A stretch of DNA of 64,000 bases from Oscillospiraceae bacterium (GTDB lineage: Bacteria; Bacillota; Clostridia; Oscillospirales; Ruminococcaceae), in contig BQOK01000001.1 in the NCBI GenBank assembly GCA_022835495.1, positions 124,001 through 188,000 of the forward strand, read 5' to 3'. The position numbers and the translations under genes are program-made. The notes under the pieces are model-generated. The model saw only the letters and a list, made by a program, of their open reading frames with translations. It was not told the origin of the DNA and did no database searches. This document shows positions 41,297-49,572 of the stretch, in pieces (the first letter of the stretch is position 1; the number at the start of each line of letters is the position of its first letter).

Positions 41297-42319
41297 TCAG
41301 GCGGGGCCCGGCCCCACCGACCTGCGCATTTCCATGGAGTAAGACATCATGATATCGCGGTATTCCAGCTCGCTGTTCCCGATCACCTCCAGCATCAGCT
41401 TTGTGATGAGCACGCCGTACTCGTAATCCGACACGAACGCCGAGGTGAGAAAATGTTCCTCTGTTTCGTCGCGCTGAATGGTCACAAGGGAAAAGTCCTG
41501 GGGGCAGCGCAGGCCCTTTTCCTGAAAGTAAAAACGCACCGCCTGGGCGCAGGTCATTTCGTCGGCAAAGACAGCGGTGTATTTGCCCTTTACAAAATAC
41601 TTGTACAGGGCCTCGAGATACTCGGCGGTGGGGCTTCCGTCGGCGGGGGCGGGGTAAAAATCGGACGTGTTGTAGGCGCAGCCCATTTGAAAGCAGGTAT
41701 TCTCCCAGGCGCGCATCCGGGCCTTGCGGAATTGTTCGTCCCGCGGCTGAAAGCCGACGATCGTGAGCACGCGCTTGTGCCGGTTCATTACAAGAAGCCG
41801 GTAAAGGTCGCTGCTGTAATTATAGTTGCCATGGTATACCCGAAAACCCCGGCTGGCCTGCAGGCGTTCGCCCCCGTAGACCACATTTCGGAACTGATTG
41901 GCCGCCTGCTGCACCTCGGGAAGGTCGTCCCACCCAAGGGTGATGAGCCCCTGGATGCGCTGCTGGCGCAGATACCGCACATATTTGGGAACATAGCCGG
42001 GCAGGTCCTGGGCCATGAGGTCGTGCACGATCATGAGATCGCAGTCGTTTTCGCTTAAAGTATCCAGGATGCCGGCCACACGCCGGGAAATGGTGGGGTT
42101 GACAAACATCCCCTTGCCCAGGGACAGAATGCCCACCACCGTGTGGTGCACGCCGCGCAGGCCCCTGGCCATATAGTTGGGGTAATACCCCATTTCCTGC
42201 ATGGTGCGCTCCACCAGCTCCCGGGTCCTGGGGCTCACCGAGCCCCCATTGAGTACGCGGGAGATCGTGCTTTTGGAAACGCCGGAGCGTTTGGCGATAT
42301 CCAGAATGGACAGTTCCAT
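41297..42319 (-). CDS. LacI-family transcriptional regulator, 340 aa
   Basis: N-terminal LacI headpiece (SILDIAKRSGVSKSTISRVLNGG, residues 3-25) and a C-terminal periplasmic-binding-protein-like effector domain. The ATG at 42319 follows GAGGTG; the longer frame would run through its own operator. Three identical operators precede this gene, the symporter and the MFS gene, so it is very probably autoregulated and controls both transporters. The effector is unknown. Confidence 0.93.
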   Translation of the reverse strand: MELSILDIAKRSGVSKSTISRVLNGGSVSPRTRELVERTMQEMGYYPNYMARGLRGVHHTVVGILSLGKGMFVNPTISRRVAGILDTLSENDCDLMIVHDLMAQDLPGYVPKYVRYLRQQRIQGLITLGWDDLPEVQQAANQFRNVVYGGERLQASRGFRVYHGNYNYSSDLYRLLVMNRHKRVLTIVGFQPRDEQFRKARMRAWENTCFQMGCAYNTSDFYPAPADGSPTAEYLEALYKYFVKGKYTAVFADEMTCAQAVRFYFQEKGLRCPQDFSLVTIQRDETEEHFLTSAFVSDYEYGVLITKLMLEVIGNSELEYRDIMMSYSMEMRRSVGPGPA

Positions 42320-42349
42320 AAAGCACCTCTTCTTTCTGCCGCAAATATA

Positions 42350-42361
42350 GGGAACGTTCCC
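42350..42361. promoter_or_regulatory. LacI-type operator GGGAACGTTCCC before lacI-type gene
   Basis: Third perfect copy, 31 bases upstream of the regulator ATG; indicates autoregulation. Confidence 0.85.
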
Positions 42362-42507
42362 AAAAACATTATAGCCAGCCTTTCGGTCAACGTCAAGAGG
42401 CTGCAAAAAAATTTCCTTTTTGACCAAACATTATGAGCTTTTTTTGAACAGTTTCCCGTATGTGCATCCCGATATCCCCCGCAGGCCCGCTTCACGGAAA
42501 AAAACGC

Positions 42508-42556
42508 ACAAAAAAGCGCCTTTGAATTTGGCCTAAAAGCCATTTTCAAAGGCGCT
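42508..42556 (-). terminator. Intrinsic terminator of the small Cys-rich gene
   Basis: On the minus strand AGCGCCTTTGAA and TTCAAAGGCGCT form a perfect 12-bp stem followed by TTTTT, about 100 bases after the 36-residue gene. Confidence 0.75.
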
Positions 42557-42652
42557 CTTACATGGGGAGCGGTCAGCATATCGAATGATACGCGCTGAAC
42601 AGAAAGAAGCGACTTTACCAGAAGCGGATCTCGGTGAGATAAAGAAGGCGGT

Positions 42653-42763
42653 TTAAACCTTTCCGATCGACCGGATGCACTCGGCACAGACCGCGTTTTC
42701 GCCCTGCACCCGCAGGCTTTCGGCGGAGCCGCACAGGGCGCACTGCGGCGTTTCCTTTTCCAT
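42653..42763 (-). CDS. Small CXXC-rich protein or gene remnant, 36 aa
   Basis: MEKETPQCALCG and AVCAECIRSIGKV give two CxxC knuckles, a zinc-ribbon pattern. In frame upstream of the ATG the reading frame continues back to about 42848 (YRVAVRLTLEGRRVV before the ATG) and looks coding, but no start with a ribosome site is seen. It is either a complete small zinc protein or the 3' end of a truncated gene. A good terminator follows. Confidence 0.5.
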   Translation of the reverse strand: MEKETPQCALCGSAESLRVQGENAVCAECIRSIGKV

Positions 42764-42912
42764 CACCACACGCCGGCCCTCGAGCGTCAGCCGCACCGCA
42801 ACACGGTAAGAGCACTGTCTTGCCCCATGTTGTCTAATGTGAGAAAAAGGGTATTTAGTTCAGCAAGTCTTTTTGTGTCAAAATCACAACTTCCTTTTTG
42901 AAAGGGAAATAC

Positions 42913-43248
42913 TTGGCCAATCGGATCAAAGACATACGGGAAGCGCTCAAGCTGTCGCAGCGGGAATTTGGGGAAAAGCTGGGCGTGAGCCGTGATGTAA
43001 TCAGCAATCTGGAATATGACCGTGTGCAGCCCAAGGAGCTTCTTCTTCGGCATATCTGTGAATTGTACGGGGTCAACCAGAATTGGTTGGGAACCGGTGA
43101 GGGAGAAATGTTTTACCGCGATCCGGCGCAGACGGAAAAGCTGGATGAGGCGATTGGCATTTTTAAAACTCTGCGCCCCGAATTTCAGGATTACGCGCTG
43201 GAGCAATTGCGTAGATTGGCCGAGCTTCAGGAAAAGAAAACAGATTGA
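42913..43248 (+). CDS. XRE-family helix-turn-helix regulator, 111 aa
   Basis: Cro/C1-type DNA-binding domain: NRIKDIREALKLSQREFGEKLGVSRDVISNLE at residues 3-34, then a helical tail. The start is TTG at 42913 with GAAAGGGA at good spacing; the TTG at 42898 lies within the ribosome site. A TTGTG-N7-CACAA dyad at 42873-42889 just upstream may be its operator. It sits directly beside the IS200 insertion. Confidence 0.8.
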   Translation: MANRIKDIREALKLSQREFGEKLGVSRDVISNLEYDRVQPKELLLRHICELYGVNQNWLGTGEGEMFYRDPAQTEKLDEAIGIFKTLRPEFQDYALEQLRRLAELQEKKTD

Positions 43249-43505
43249 TTTTCTTGGGATTTACGATACCAATAAAGAATAATGCCCCCCTCACAATGAA
43301 AGGTGGGGGCCGGCACAAAATAGCTTACAATAAAAAAATGAGACGGACTTCCCAACGGGAGGCCGCCTTATTGTCGTGCAAAACCACACGTTAGACGTGT
43401 GGTACAAAAGAGCTTAAGCGATGAAGAAGAAATAAAAACTCCTTTTGCTATAATGAAACTGCGGTCTGCCAACTGCAGTAAGAAAGCAAAAGGAGGACAT
43501 TCAGA

Positions 43506-43544
43506 ATGAGCCTGAATGACATAAATAGTTTATCCCATACAAAA
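43506..43544 (+). pseudogene. tnpA: 5' fragment of IS200 tnpA (codons 1-13)
   Basis: ATG with AAAGGAGG upstream, reading MSLNDINSLSHTK, the standard opening of IS200 transposases (normally SLSHTKWNCKYH). The frame is then broken by the inserted element; the remainder resumes at 50153. Confidence 0.85.
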
Positions 43545-43547
43545 GTA

Positions 43548-43567
43548 CAGTTTACAAGGGACTACAC
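43548..43567 (+). repeat. Left terminal inverted repeat of the mobilizable element
   Basis: CAGTTTACAAGG then GACTACAC; matches the complement of 50126-50145 at 19 of 20 positions. Confidence 0.8.
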
Positions 43568-43600
43568 AGGGTAGGTATCTGACGGGAGGGGTTCCGCCCG

Positions 43601-45112
43601 TCAGATTTTCCATGTGATATTCAAGCTGTCGCTTGTGGCGGCTATGGTGGTAATCATCAAGTCCACCACCCGCCGTTTGTCGTCAAAGGATACATTCTCC
43701 CAAGTGTCGAGGTAGCCGGAAATCTGGCTGACCTGTTCCGGGCTGATGGCTTCCACCGTTAGTTCCGCTATCCTCGCCAGAAGTTCCTGCTTGCGTCCGT
43801 CCAGTTCTGCTATCTTCACATTCACATAGGAGAGCAGCACATTGTTTGCGCTCGTCAGACTGTCCACCAGTTTTTCAATCTCGCCGTCCACATGGGCAAG
43901 TTCCACTTGCAGGGCGGCAATTTTCGGGTTTGCCTTTGCCGCTTTCTTTCTGCCTGTCAGCGTCTTGTAGCTTGCCAGTTTCTTTACCATCTGCTGATAA
44001 ACAACCGTTTCCAGTTCCGAAGTGATGATTTTCCCGCACCCGGCACAGCTTTTATTGTCCAGCCGTTTTGTGCAGCGGAGATATTGCTTTCCCACAGGAT
44101 TGTTAATGCTCATAAGGGCATACCCGCAGTTTCCGCACTTGATTTTTCCCGCCAGCCATGTATGGGTGGCTTTCCGGGCAGACTGGATTTTCATGTTGTT
44201 CATCAGCTTCTTGCGGCAGGTCAGCCAGATGTCGGAGGGGACAATGCCCTCATGGGGAGCCAGCACCAGCATTTGGTCTTTCAAGTCGTTCTTTTTGCTG
44301 GGCTTCACATCCCGCCCTTGATACAGATAGCAGCCATTCATGCCGGTAAAATCGGCAGCGTCATTGACAATGATTGTCCCTTGACTTTTGAAAAATTCGT
44401 ACACATCAAGGTCTGCCTGCACATAGACAGGATTGCGTAACATCTGCGCCAGCGTGGGGCGTATTAGTTCCTTGCCGTTGAATAAAATTCCCTGTTCGGC
44501 AAAGTACCGGGTAATATCCCCGTAGGAGGTTGTGGGCTGGGCGTACATCTCGAACATCAGCCGGATATTTGCCGCTTCGTCTGGGTTTACCACCAGCTTC
44601 TTTGTGTTGATACCGTCCATCTTGATTGGCTCTGTATGGAAGCCGTAAGGGGCTTTCCCGCCCATCTTGAAGCCTCGCTGGCTACGGGAATAGTAAGCGT
44701 CCGTTACCCGCTTCTGTATGGTTTCTCTCTCAAGCTGGGCGAACACGATACAGATATTCAGCATCGCCCGCCCCATCGGGGTGGAAGTATCAAACTTTTC
44801 CGTAGAGGACACAAACTCTACATTGTACTGCTGGAACAGCTCCATCATGTTGGCAAAGTCCAGAATGGAACGGCTGATACGGTCGAGCTTGTAAACCACG
44901 ACTTTTGCAATCAAGCCCCGCTTGATGTCCCGCACCAGTTCTTGAAACTTCGGACGGTCTGTGTTCTTGCCGCTGTACCCCTTGTCTGTGTATTCCTTGC
45001 AGTTACCGCCTTTCAACTCGTATTTGCAAAATTCAATCTGGCTTTCAATGGAAATGCTGTCCTTTTTGTCCACCGATTGTCTTGCATAGATTGCGTCTAT
45101 TCGATTATTCAT
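43601..45112 (-). CDS. Large serine recombinase, 503 aa
   Basis: Integrates and excises the element. Resolvase domain with nucleophile S13 in YARQSVDKK and the helix KVVVYKLDRISRS; recombinase domain with GGKAPYGF; zinc ribbon CGNCG...C...CAGCG; and a coiled-coil stretch near 370-430. The layout is that of transposon recombinases such as TndX/TnpX. AAGGAG precedes the ATG. The gene lies 33 bases inside the left end, reading toward that end, as usual for this class. Confidence 0.95.
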   Translation of the reverse strand: MNNRIDAIYARQSVDKKDSISIESQIEFCKYELKGGNCKEYTDKGYSGKNTDRPKFQELVRDIKRGLIAKVVVYKLDRISRSILDFANMMELFQQYNVEFVSSTEKFDTSTPMGRAMLNICIVFAQLERETIQKRVTDAYYSRSQRGFKMGGKAPYGFHTEPIKMDGINTKKLVVNPDEAANIRLMFEMYAQPTTSYGDITRYFAEQGILFNGKELIRPTLAQMLRNPVYVQADLDVYEFFKSQGTIIVNDAADFTGMNGCYLYQGRDVKPSKKNDLKDQMLVLAPHEGIVPSDIWLTCRKKLMNNMKIQSARKATHTWLAGKIKCGNCGYALMSINNPVGKQYLRCTKRLDNKSCAGCGKIITSELETVVYQQMVKKLASYKTLTGRKKAAKANPKIAALQVELAHVDGEIEKLVDSLTSANNVLLSYVNVKIAELDGRKQELLARIAELTVEAISPEQVSQISGYLDTWENVSFDDKRRVVDLMITTIAATSDSLNITWKI

Positions 45113-45206
45113 ATTGTCGCTCCTTTTCTTAAAAAAGAAACGGAGCTGCTGACAGCCTTATTATACCGCCAGCAGCCCCGCAAATCAACGATGGCTTTGG
45201 AAAACC

Positions 45207-45422
45207 TTATGCCCCGGCTTCCTCACTCTGCCGTTTGTCGGCATACTTGCGGAACACCTCATAAAGCTGCTGTTCCAGCTCTCGGCGTTTTGCCGCTTCC
45301 TGCTCCGGCGTGAACACCGGGGAGAGGTTTTCCAGCGTGATTTCCCTGCCTTGAAAAGTCACGACTTCCGTTTCCTTTTTGTATCTGATAGTGGTACTTA
45401 TAAAATCACCTTTCCTTTCCAT
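45207..45422 (-). CDS. Small mobile-element protein, 71 aa
   Basis: MERKGDFISTTIRYKKETEVVTFQ followed by a Glu/Lys/Arg-rich helix (TPEQEAAKRRELEQQLYEVFRKYADK). Short proteins of this kind often sit between the recombinase and mobilization genes in clostridial elements; no function known to me. Its start overlaps the end of the relaxase gene by 17 bases, implying coupled translation. Confidence 0.65.
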   Translation of the reverse strand: MERKGDFISTTIRYKKETEVVTFQGREITLENLSPVFTPEQEAAKRRELEQQLYEVFRKYADKRQSEEAGA

Positions 45423-46350
45423 GCTGCCGCTTCTGCCGTTTCAGTTCCGCCAGTATATCCGGCGGGATACGGTCAACCAGCCGCTGTAAATTGTCCAGTT
45501 CGCTTTTCAGCTTTGCCCGTTCCATCGTATCTTTCATCTTGCCTTTTTCACTGGCTTTTGCCCTTGCTTCCAGCTTTTCGTTTTCCGCTAACAGGTCATT
45601 GATTGTGACCTTGTATTTTTTGAGCTGGCCGGAGAAGTTCTCCATCTGCGGAAACCACTTTTTCAGCAGGGAGAGGGCTTCCTCTTTCTTCTTTCCGGCG
45701 TTGAACGGGGTAATATCGTCCAGCGTGGCTTCAATGGCTCTTGCCTGTTTGGAGAGATTGACCGCCTGCTTGAACAGACGGGTGGGGATATGCTTCCTGC
45801 CTGTCTTGCTGGCACTTTCCCCACGCTCCAAGTCGGGATATTTCTCCACCATATAAGCGTGAAAATCGTCCTGCCATTTTGTGAGGTTGGCTCTGTTCCC
45901 GATAATCTCCTTTGCACACAAGCGGTTGTCCTCTGTCAGAGGGACAAAGACCAAATGCAGGTGGGGTGTTTTCTCGTCCATGTGTACCACGGCTGACACG
46001 ATATTTTCCCTGCCTACCCGCCCGATGAGGAAGTCTGCCGCCCTCTGGAAAAACGCTTGTATCTCCTTTGGCGACTTCTTCTTAAAAAACTCTGGGCTGG
46101 CGGTAATGAGCGTATCGACAAACCGGGTGCTGTCTTTCCTTGTACGGCAACCGACCTGTTCGATACGGTTTTGAATAAAATGATAGTACCTGCCCTCCGG
46201 CTTGACGATATGGAAGTTGTATTTGCTCCGGCTGGTGTCAATGTCGGGGTTGCTGGCGTATTGCTCTTTCTGCCGTTCGTGATGGGCTTCCAGCGGCTTT
46301 GCCGGGTTGCCCTTGTGTTTCTCAAACCGCAAAATTGCGTGTTGTGCCAT
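45406..46350 (-). CDS. mobV: Mob/Pre-family relaxase (MobV type), 314 aa
   Basis: Plasmid-recombination/mobilization enzyme that nicks at oriT to start transfer. N-terminal MAQHAILRFEKHKG and the metal-binding motif HMDEKTPHLH (H123, H130, H132) are diagnostic; residues 195-310 are helical with coiled-coil. The HxDExTPHxH pattern distinguishes it from MobA/MobQ. Short for the family (often 400 or more), so the C-terminal part is reduced. It lies between the RepA-like gene and the small protein gene. Confidence 0.92.
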   Translation of the reverse strand: MAQHAILRFEKHKGNPAKPLEAHHERQKEQYASNPDIDTSRSKYNFHIVKPEGRYYHFIQNRIEQVGCRTRKDSTRFVDTLITASPEFFKKKSPKEIQAFFQRAADFLIGRVGRENIVSAVVHMDEKTPHLHLVFVPLTEDNRLCAKEIIGNRANLTKWQDDFHAYMVEKYPDLERGESASKTGRKHIPTRLFKQAVNLSKQARAIEATLDDITPFNAGKKKEEALSLLKKWFPQMENFSGQLKKYKVTINDLLAENEKLEARAKASEKGKMKDTMERAKLKSELDNLQRLVDRIPPDILAELKRQKRQHGKER

Positions 46351-46533
46351 TCTGCTCCTTTCCCCATTCCGTTCCTTTCCGGGACTTTTCCACAGGAAAA
46401 TCCCGCAGAAAATATCTCGGATAGGAAGGGAATGGATAGAATATAAATCAATATTTTTATCTCTGTATTTCTATATACCGTCCGATTTTCGTACTTCAAG
46501 AGGATTGATTATCGTACTTGTGGGGTGCGGTTT
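46351..46533. other. Gap between relaxase and RepA-like genes
   Basis: No gene. TCGTACTT occurs at 46489-46496 and 46512-46519 as direct repeats 23 bases apart, AT-rich DNA preceding. Possible protein-binding or nic region; not assignable. Confidence 0.35.
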
Positions 46534-46929
46534 TCAGTCCTCCGGCGTTCCATAACCGGATTTCTTGAAGTCGGTGTTTGGAACCGCTTCGTAGGATTTT
46601 GGGTAAATACGGTTGGGTTTTCCACAGCCCTGCTTCTGGATTTCCACCAGTCCGGCGTATTGCAGCTCCCGCAGGGTGTTGACCGCTTTCTGCCGTCCGC
46701 AGTGGAGTAGCTCTACCACCTCGTTGATGGGATAGTAGAGGTAAATGCGCCCGTATTCATCTGCCCAGCCGTTTTTCCGGGACAGGTCTGTTCGGCGCAG
46801 GATAAAGGCATACAGTACCTTTGCTTCGTTGGACAGGGGTTTGAATGTGGGGGCTTCAAAGAGAAAATTCGGGAGCCGGGTGAAGCTGACCGATTTCTCC
46901 GGTTGATGAATATAAATCGTGTTTGTCAT
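46534..46929 (-). CDS. repA: Replication initiator RepA, N-terminal domain protein, 131 aa
   Basis: KSVSFTRLPNFLFEAPTFKPLSNEAKVLYAFILRRTDLS matches the RepA N-terminal winged-helix domain (RepA_N family) of Gram-positive plasmids and elements. Only this domain is present; plasmid initiators are usually more than twice as long. No clear ribosome site precedes the ATG at 46929. Inverted repeats flank its upstream region and could be its binding sites. It may support transient replication after excision. Confidence 0.82.
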   Translation of the reverse strand: MTNTIYIHQPEKSVSFTRLPNFLFEAPTFKPLSNEAKVLYAFILRRTDLSRKNGWADEYGRIYLYYPINEVVELLHCGRQKAVNTLRELQYAGLVEIQKQGCGKPNRIYPKSYEAVPNTDFKKSGYGTPED

Positions 46930-46938
46930 AGTGTGTTT

Positions 46939-47053
46939 TGTGGACAGTTAGAAGCCCGTTTTCCGGGGCGGGCGATACTTTATACCACCTGCCCCGTTTT
47001 GGGGCTTGCAAAGCCTGATAAATCAAGGCTTTTTTCACTCCTAACTGTCCACA
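46939..47053. repeat. Inverted repeat pair upstream of repA
   Basis: TGTGGACAGTTAG (46939-46951) and CTAACTGTCCACA (47041-47053) are exact complements, 13 bases each and 89 bases apart, enclosing a GCCCC-AAAA-CGGGGC hairpin (about 46994-47008). Candidate RepA-binding or origin sites. Confidence 0.6.
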
Positions 47054-47454
47054 GCAGACCTCCTTTTCCGTTCACTTTCTGTTTTCTGCCGCCTGTGAAC
47101 TCTGGCGGCACAGCCGGGGCAGTATTTTGCCCGGTTGGATTTGGGGACGAACACTCTGCCGCAGACCGCACAGCGTTTCAAGTCTTTATCCCGGAAAATC
47201 TCCGCTTCCAGCGTCCCGTCCAGCGGCAAAACCGCCCAGCGGAACCACTTACAGCAGACCGAGAAAGAAACCGTCTGCGGGCAGGTGCAGGTGTCCCCAT
47301 CGTCAAGGACAATGCAGTTGCCGTCCTCACAGCAACAGCACTCCCGGCGGATCAGGGCGTTTGCCTGTTTCCTCTGTGCCGGTGTCATGCGGTAAAGGGA
47401 ACTGTCCTGCTTGCGCTCTATGGGCGGCAGTCGTTTATATGGGTTCTCTCTCAT
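47041..47454 (-). CDS. Cysteine-rich VLP-domain protein, 137 aa
   Basis: RRECCCCEDGNCIVLDDGDTCTCPQ followed by VCCKWFRWAVLP is the Cys_rich_VLP signature found in clostridial integrative elements. A second zinc-ribbon pattern, CAVCG...YCPGC, follows at about residues 94-116, and the tail is basic. Presumably a DNA-binding accessory protein of the mobilization or replication module. A GGAGG ribosome site is visible before the ATG at 47454. Confidence 0.85.
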   Translation of the reverse strand: MRENPYKRLPPIERKQDSSLYRMTPAQRKQANALIRRECCCCEDGNCIVLDDGDTCTCPQTVSFSVCCKWFRWAVLPLDGTLEAEIFRDKDLKRCAVCGRVFVPKSNRAKYCPGCAARVHRRQKTESERKRRSAVDS

Positions 47455-47834
47455 GTGTTTCCTCCATTTTGCTTTCCGTTGCCGCTCTCCCCGAAAAGGC
47501 TTCCTGCCCCATTTCTGCGGCGTGTTCCGGCGTTGGCACGCTCCCCACAGCTTCGGGACAAGTTGTCCCGAAGTGACCTCTGGGCAAAGTGTCCAGAAGT
47601 TGGCTCCTTGCGGTGCTTCCCCTGCCGGGGTATTCCTTTTCGGACGGTCATTTGGTTTTCAAGGTGCAGCTCATCGATGAACTATCCTAAGTCTACACCT
47701 AAATGACCGCCCGTCCCGTATATCCGAAAGGTAGGAAATCCGCCAAAAAAACTGCCTATTTCCATGCTCTCGGAATTGTGATACAATAAAAATGACGGAA
47801 CAGGAAATCGAAATTTGAAAGGAGAATTGTGATT
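47455..47834. other. 380-base gap with a 21-base palindrome
   Basis: A 66-codon minus-strand frame (47451-47651) ends inside the start of the Cys-rich gene but has no ribosome site and biased composition; not called. A perfect palindrome lies at 47552-47572. Toward 47780 a promoter-like TTGTGATACAAT region precedes the plus-strand genes. Confidence 0.5.
47552..47572. promoter_or_regulatory. Perfect palindrome with GGGACA/TGTCCC arms
   Basis: Arms TTCGGGACAA and TTGTCCCGAA around a single G. The related dyad TGGGACA-CTT-TGTCCCA occurs at 49795-49811 near the other end of the plus-strand genes. Likely binding sites of an element-encoded regulator, perhaps the XRE protein at 48320. Confidence 0.6.
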
Positions 47835-48278
47835 ATGATAGAGTTGGGTACATTCAAAAAAATATTGGAAGAAAATGAAGAACGTTTTCCATTACTAACG
47901 CTCGATGAATTTTTCAATGGAAATACAGAAGAGGACTCCATTGCTCCGAACCAATGGGAATTTGGGCGACCGACTCTTTCTGAAATATGGGATATGCTAC
48001 AAAAGATTGAGTTAATGCCTAACATAGCGTGGGTGCGTGTTGCTCTGCACGATGATACAGAAATCGTAGAAAACAATGGGGCAGAAGAATTAGTTCTTGC
48101 AGGAGATTCAATCGTGATTTGCACAACCATTTTGCCTACGGAATTAGAAAAATTAGTAAATTGCGAATGGCTATGCTCTGACGGAGTAATTACAATAAAG
48201 GCATCTGAATTAAATATTTATTCGTGTGTACCACCAATTCCAGAAAACTTTAATTGTTTGGAAATCGTGTGGGACTAA
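47835..48278 (+). CDS. Unknown acidic protein, 147 aa
   Basis: Not recognised. The protein is acidic (MIELGTFKKILEENEERFPLLTLDEFF..., many Glu/Asp) with alternating hydrophobic strands late in the sequence, similar in style to immunity-type proteins. ATG at 47835 follows GGAGAATTGTGATT; the GTG at 47829 is too close. It precedes the XRE gene by 41 bases on the same strand. GC is very low, even below the rest of the element, suggesting a separately acquired cargo gene. Confidence 0.65.
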   Translation: MIELGTFKKILEENEERFPLLTLDEFFNGNTEEDSIAPNQWEFGRPTLSEIWDMLQKIELMPNIAWVRVALHDDTEIVENNGAEELVLAGDSIVICTTILPTELEKLVNCEWLCSDGVITIKASELNIYSCVPPIPENFNCLEIVWD

Positions 48279-48319
48279 TCTACAACTTTCAGTTTATCAA
48301 GCAGACAAGGAGGGAGAGC

Positions 48320-49120
48320 ATGGAACTTTCCATACAAGAACGATTGAAAGACCTGCGTGTGGAGCGTGGGCTGACGCTGGAACAGCTTGCGGAGGAAACT
48401 CACCTTTCCAAATCTGCTTTAGGCAGTTATGAGGGAGACAATCTCAAAGACATCAGCCACCATGCCCTTATCCAGCTGGCGAAGTTTTACGACGTGACCG
48501 TTGATTACCTGCTGGGACGCTCTAAAACAAAAAATCACCCAAACGCCGATCTTGCAGACCTGCGCTTGAGTGATGATATGATTGAACTATTGAAAAGTGG
48601 GCGGGTGGATACTTCCCTCTTGTGTGAGCTGGCGGTACACCCGGATTTCCCCCGGCTCATGGCTGACCTTGAAATCTATGTGAACGGAACGGCAGTCAAG
48701 CAGATACAGAGCGCAAATGCCATTGTGGATATTATGAGCGCAACGATTATGAAGCAGCACAATCCCGGCCTGACTGACCCGCAGTTACGGCAGCTTGTCA
48801 CCGCCCATATTGACGATGACAGCTTTTGCCGCTATGTGATACAGCAGGACATAAACAAGATAGCCCTCGACCTGCGGGAAACACATAAGGACGATTTTTT
48901 CAGCGTCCCGGAGGATAACCCACTGGAAGATTTTTTGCAGACCGCCGAGGAAACCGCCAAAGAGGGTAGCGACCCGGAGCAAGCGTCGCTGGCGTTTATC
49001 TGCAAGCGGCTCAAGCTGAACTACGGGAAGCTGTCGGAAGAAGAAAGAAAGTGGCTGAAAAGGATTGCGCAGAAGTCGGACTTGCTGAAAAATCCGAACC
49101 CACAGCGGGGGAGAAAATAA
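48320..49120 (+). CDS. XRE-family regulator with long C-terminal domain, 266 aa
   Basis: N-terminal helix-turn-helix (IQERLKDLRVERGLTLEQLAEETHLSKSALGSYE, about 5-38) ending in DVTVDYLLGRS, the typical linker. About 195 further residues are helical and probably oligomerise or sense a signal. AAGGAGGG precedes the ATG at 48320. Such proteins with this C-terminal part are frequent in clostridial integrative elements and probably control excision or transfer genes. Confidence 0.88.
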   Translation: MELSIQERLKDLRVERGLTLEQLAEETHLSKSALGSYEGDNLKDISHHALIQLAKFYDVTVDYLLGRSKTKNHPNADLADLRLSDDMIELLKSGRVDTSLLCELAVHPDFPRLMADLEIYVNGTAVKQIQSANAIVDIMSATIMKQHNPGLTDPQLRQLVTAHIDDDSFCRYVIQQDINKIALDLRETHKDDFFSVPEDNPLEDFLQTAEETAKEGSDPEQASLAFICKRLKLNYGKLSEEERKWLKRIAQKSDLLKNPNPQRGRK

Positions 49121-49158
49121 GAGAGCGATAAACAAGAAATCTGAAAGGAGTTATCAAT

Positions 49159-49572
49159 ATGAGTTATGATTTGATGGTTTTTGAGAGAACAAAAGCACCT
49201 ACCACAAAAAAAGAGTTTATGGCATGGTATGAAAAGCAAATGGAATGGGAGGAAGAACATGATTACCAAACGATTAGTGTTTCTTCTCCGGCTTTACAAA
49301 ACTGGTTTATGGAAATGAAAGAAAAATTCCCGCCCATGAATGGGGAATATGCACCGAATGACGATGCTCTTGATGACGATGAAAATTTGGAGTTGCATAT
49401 GGTTGATTACAGTATTGGGTATAATGTAATTTACGCTGCGTTTTCTTGGTCGGTGGCAGACGAGGCGTATGAACTTATGCGTAGTTTAGCTCAAAAACAC
49501 AAGGTTGGATTTTTTGATGTGAGTGGAGATGATGGCGATATTATTTTGCCAGATGGAATTATGATAAAATAA
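49159..49572 (+). CDS. Unknown acidic protein, 137 aa
   Basis: Not recognised. It opens MSYDLMVFERTKAPTTKKEFMAWYEKQ and has a central acidic stretch (PNDDALDDDENLE). Proteins opening MSYDLMVF recur near toxin-immunity loci in my memory, but no toxin is encoded here. GAAAGGAG precedes the ATG. Low GC matches the 147-residue gene upstream of the XRE gene, so the pair may be cargo. Confidence 0.65.
   Translation: MSYDLMVFERTKAPTTKKEFMAWYEKQMEWEEEHDYQTISVSSPALQNWFMEMKEKFPPMNGEYAPNDDALDDDENLELHMVDYSIGYNVIYAAFSWSVADEAYELMRSLAQKHKVGFFDVSGDDGDIILPDGIMIK

Noticed and set aside
46856-47038. 60-codon frame overlapping the repA start
   Set aside because: It starts at a GTG touching its supposed ribosome site and ends inside repA; the region looks like the repA leader.
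47451-47651. 66-codon minus-strand gene before the Cys-rich protein
   Set aside because: No ribosome site, unusual composition, and its frame only just overlaps the next start; left as a gap note.
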